Source of the DNA: Nostoc sp. MG11
GTDB lineage: Bacteria > Cyanobacteriota > Cyanobacteriia > Cyanobacteriales > Nostocaceae
Reading direction: 5' to 3'
Assembly: GCF_014904695.1 (NCBI RefSeq)
Contig: NZ_JACXXN010000032.1
Coordinates: 1 to 64,000 of the forward strand
Length of the DNA: 64,000 bases
Below, in pieces: positions 61,690-64,000 of the stretch (within the stretch, counting starts at the first letter, position 1; the number at the start of each line of letters is the position of its first letter). The notes below the pieces were generated by a model, which was given only the letters and a program-made list of their open reading frames with translations, was not told the origin of the DNA and ran no database searches. Made by a program: the position numbers and the translations under genes.

Positions 61690-62244
61690 ATGAGCAAAAA
61701 ATCAGCATCAACCATAGGAACTCAAAGTCAAGGTAAGTTAGGGGAGCAAATTCGTAATATTGCCTATAGACTTAAACAGGAAACTGAGGTACAGATCAAA
61801 GCCACCTCCCGTATTTTGGGTGCTGCGGCTCAATTTTCCAAAAATCATGACCGACTTATTAATGAGGTGGTTGATATGGTTGAGGAAGACCTTAATAAAC
61901 AAACCCAGATGTATCAAAAGGATATTTATACGGTTGATATTCTAAAGCAACAGTTTAAAACATTACGTGAAGCAAAGGATTACTTTAAGCGGAAAGCAGC
62001 TAGTTGGGAATCCCTTGCTAACAAACTAAATGATTTATCTTCCCAAAATCTTATACCTGAAACTAAACCTCAGTCATATCAAGTTTTGGAAAGTAACGGT
62101 ATGGTAAAACTTGAGGATGATAGTAAAAACTCTAAAGGTTTGACAGTTCATTTAGAAGCAGATGTCGTAGAAATGTTTCCCAATGCTCAAGCAGTAAATG
62201 AAGCTTTACGTTTTCTAATTAGAGTTACGAAGAAAAGTCGCTAA
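61690..62244 (+). CDS. Helical hypothetical protein
   Basis: A 184-residue protein 12 bp downstream of the repeat coiled-coil gene, probably in one operon. It is helical and charged, with SQGKLGEQIRNIAYRLKQET (about 14-33) and NKQTQMYQKDIYTVDILKQQ (about 74), and a Lys-rich C-terminus (NEALRFLIRVTKKSR). The C-terminal part (TVHLEADVVEMFPNAQAVNE) looks like a small separate domain of CopG/Arc-like type. No family is recognised. Likely a partner of the preceding coiled-coil protein. Confidence 0.6.
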   Translation: MSKKSASTIGTQSQGKLGEQIRNIAYRLKQETEVQIKATSRILGAAAQFSKNHDRLINEVVDMVEEDLNKQTQMYQKDIYTVDILKQQFKTLREAKDYFKRKAASWESLANKLNDLSSQNLIPETKPQSYQVLESNGMVKLEDDSKNSKGLTVHLEADVVEMFPNAQAVNEALRFLIRVTKKSR

Positions 62245-62477
62245 AACAGTGAATTTAACAGTCAAACATTTATAATGAATTTTATCACATGATATCCTAT
62301 ATTTCAGCCCTCCAGGGATGATTTCTGAGCTTGTCGAAGGACTGAGTTTTAAGCTTACCGAGCGTTTCTATAAATTAAAAGATGGTGTGATCAAAGTATC
62401 CTCAAAACCGAGCAAAAACTCATCCAAATCAACCCTTTACATGAGATGCTGGTTGATTAATTAGTGAGTATTTGCAG

Positions 62478-63401
62478 ATGTCTGTTGTTTCTAGTGTCAC
62501 TGTTACCGTTCCTGCCACAACTGCTAATTTGGGGCCTGGTTTTGACTGCATCGGTGCAGCTTTAACGCTGTACAACGAGTTTAAGTTCACTCGCCTACAA
62601 GAGGGTGCGTTAACTATTCATGTCACAGGTGCGGAAGCAGAACGGGTACAAACTGATGAGAGCAATCTTCTCTATCAAGCATTTTTGAAGTTATATCAAT
62701 ATATAGAGCAAACGCCGCCATCAGTGAAAATGGAGATTCGGCTGGGTGTTCCGCTGGCGCGGGGTTTAGGTAGTTCGGCGACAGCAATTGTTGGGGGATT
62801 GGTTGGTGCTAATCAACTTGCGGGTGCGCCTCTGAGTCAATTGCAGGTGATGGAATTAGCGATCGCAATGGAAGGACATCCTGATAATGTAGTTCCAGCT
62901 TTGTTGGGGGGATGTCGTCTGGCTGCAACCAGCAGCACAGGTTGGGAAATCTGCGAGATTCCCTGGCATGGGGATATTGTGCCTGTGCTGGCTATTCCTG
63001 ATTTTGAACTTTCTACTTCAACAGCGCGGCGCGTTCTACCAACTGAGGTGAGTCGTGCAGATGCGATTTTCAATACGGCGCATCTAGGGTTGTTATTGCG
63101 CGGCTTAGAAACTGGTAAGGCAGAATGGTTAAGGACGGCTTTGCAAGATAAGTTACATCAACCTTATCGCAAAGCCTTGATTCCTGGTTACGATGTTGTC
63201 AACATAGCAGCTGTGGCTGCTGGTGCTTATGGCATGGTAATTAGCGGTGCGGGGCCGACACTATTAGCTTTGGCAGATACAACACAGTCACAGGCTGTAG
63301 AAATGGCGATGTTAACCACTTGGCAAGAAGCAGGAATTACAGCTGTTGTGCGATCGCTTTCTCTAGATACCCAAGGTGCAAGCAGCTTTCACGAAGGATA
63401 A
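62478..63401 (+). CDS. thrB: Homoserine kinase
   Basis: A 307-residue GHMP kinase from the ATG at 62478 (an in-frame TTG lies two codons upstream). [20 protein letters not shown] (about 7-26), the ATP-binding [16 protein letters not shown] (about 93-108) and the C-terminal [15 protein letters not shown] are complete. It makes O-phosphohomoserine for threonine synthesis. It is followed 9 bp later by a coiled-coil gene. Confidence 0.95.
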   Translation: MSVVSSVTVTVPATTANLGPGFDCIGAALTLYNEFKFTRLQEGALTIHVTGAEAERVQTDESNLLYQAFLKLYQYIEQTPPSVKMEIRLGVPLARGLGSSATAIVGGLVGANQLAGAPLSQLQVMELAIAMEGHPDNVVPALLGGCRLAATSSTGWEICEIPWHGDIVPVLAIPDFELSTSTARRVLPTEVSRADAIFNTAHLGLLLRGLETGKAEWLRTALQDKLHQPYRKALIPGYDVVNIAAVAAGAYGMVISGAGPTLLALADTTQSQAVEMAMLTTWQEAGITAVVRSLSLDTQGASSFHEG

Positions 63402-63410
63402 ACAAGAATT

Positions 63411-63920
63411 ATGCAGCAAATTCAGGCAGAAATAGCAGCACTTAACTTTCAAATTCAAGTTCTCCAGCAAGAACGTGCAGCACTCAATATTAATAATGCA
63501 ATATCTGGCGAGAATGATTCACCCCTAGCCACAGTTGAGGCGTACCGTCGCCATGCTAGAGAAAATCCTCAATTATCTGCTGAACTTAAAGGCATAGATG
63601 ATGCGATCGCCGCGTTGGAAGTGCAGCTACATCATAAACAAGCTGAATTAGCATGTTGCCAAATTGAATCAAAACAACTTACTCAACAGCAGCAATTAGA
63701 TGAGGCCAAAAGAGTAGCTCAGGTTCATGCTCAACGCGTTAATCAACTTGCGGGAGAACTATCCACAGAAATCCGTCTTCTGAAAGCTTGCGCCGATTAT
63801 CTAAGTCCAATGTATTGGCAGGTATATTACAAGCCTTTCATTACCGGGTTCAAAACCATATCAGTTCCTTATGTTCGCTCAGATGGGGAAGTATGGACAA
63901 TTGTCAATCGTATCGTTTAA
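63411..63920 (+). CDS. Coiled-coil hypothetical protein
   Basis: A 169-residue protein starting 9 bp after thrB, hence probably cotranscribed. Residues about 1-120 are a Gln/Leu-rich coiled coil (IQAEIAALNFQIQVLQQERA, QLHHKQAELACCQIESKQLT). A C-terminal segment (CADYLSPMYWQVYYKPFITG, then FKTISVPYVRSDGEVWTIVN) forms a small aromatic-rich end. No domain family is recognised. Confidence 0.6.
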   Translation: MQQIQAEIAALNFQIQVLQQERAALNINNAISGENDSPLATVEAYRRHARENPQLSAELKGIDDAIAALEVQLHHKQAELACCQIESKQLTQQQQLDEAKRVAQVHAQRVNQLAGELSTEIRLLKACADYLSPMYWQVYYKPFITGFKTISVPYVRSDGEVWTIVNRIV

Positions 63921-64000
63921 AAGTGTAGTTTCAAGTCTTATTTAGCAGTTGTCTGCATCTGAAAAAGCAGTCATATCTTGAGGCGGTGGCATTAGTCACC
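63921..64000. other. Right edge, nothing seen
   Basis: The last 80 bp hold no recognisable feature. Confidence 0.3.

Overview
The window comes from a filamentous, Nostoc-type (order Nostocales) cyanobacterium. The evidence is the very frequent HIP1 octamer GCGATCGC, the many short interspersed palindromes and GAGTCAAGAGTCA-type repeats, an SLH/OprB porin, an NdhD subunit, vMAP-type HTH/AAA proteins and a NHLM-type peptide exporter. It looks like chromosome: housekeeping genes are spread over the whole right half. I recognised no tRNA, rRNA, CRISPR array or intact insertion sequence.

Left part (1-17.6 kb). A truncated secreted protein, a baeRF3-type release-factor-like protein, a DUF1361 membrane protein, a Pro/Thr-rich secreted protein, an SLH-OprB porin and a lipoprotein come first. 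Two complete ECF metal transporters follow on the minus strand: a nikMN-type CbiM-PDGLE/CbiQ/CbiO set (7.6-10.0 kb) and a cobalt-type cbiM-cbiN-cbiQ-cbiO set (10.4-13.1 kb). A divergent Tat-exported multicopper oxidase shares a promoter region with the second set, and that region holds a Zur/Fur-like box. Two AAA_35-type ATPases end this part.

Peptide export locus (17.8-28.2 kb). Three small ORFs with double-glycine leaders precede a NHLM-type HlyD adaptor and one giant 1,764-residue ORF. In that ORF the two NHLM ABC transporters (C39 peptidase-ABC1 and ABC2), normally separate proteins, are fused through an in-frame G-rich repeat. The first two precursors sit in a tandemly duplicated cassette of about 0.8 kb. 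Each copy has the same promoter, and a pair of GTAGGAAAAGTAGG-like direct repeats lies exactly 31 bp upstream of each -35 box. No peptide-modifying enzyme is visible in the window. This is the most unusual part of the window.

Iron block (28.3-32.1 kb). It holds a lipoprotein with a helix-hairpin-helix domain and His-rich motifs, a ferritin-like protein, an FTR1 permease and, convergently, a FecB/BtuF-like binding protein. Together they look like an elemental-iron uptake and storage unit.

Right part (32.1-64 kb). Mostly housekeeping: mobA, a DUF255 protein, clpP, an RNase R-type gene with a long structured leader, ubiX, a LapA-like protein, a STAND ATPase, aroK, argB, pdxH, an AI-2E family transporter, scpA, a sugar-nucleotide pyrophosphorylase, speA, ndk, terC, ndhD, a protein with three 73-residue coiled-coil repeats, and thrB. 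A frameshifted gene fragment next to its likely parent gene and three copies of a composite G-rich/21-bp-repeat element are the main genome-plasticity signs.
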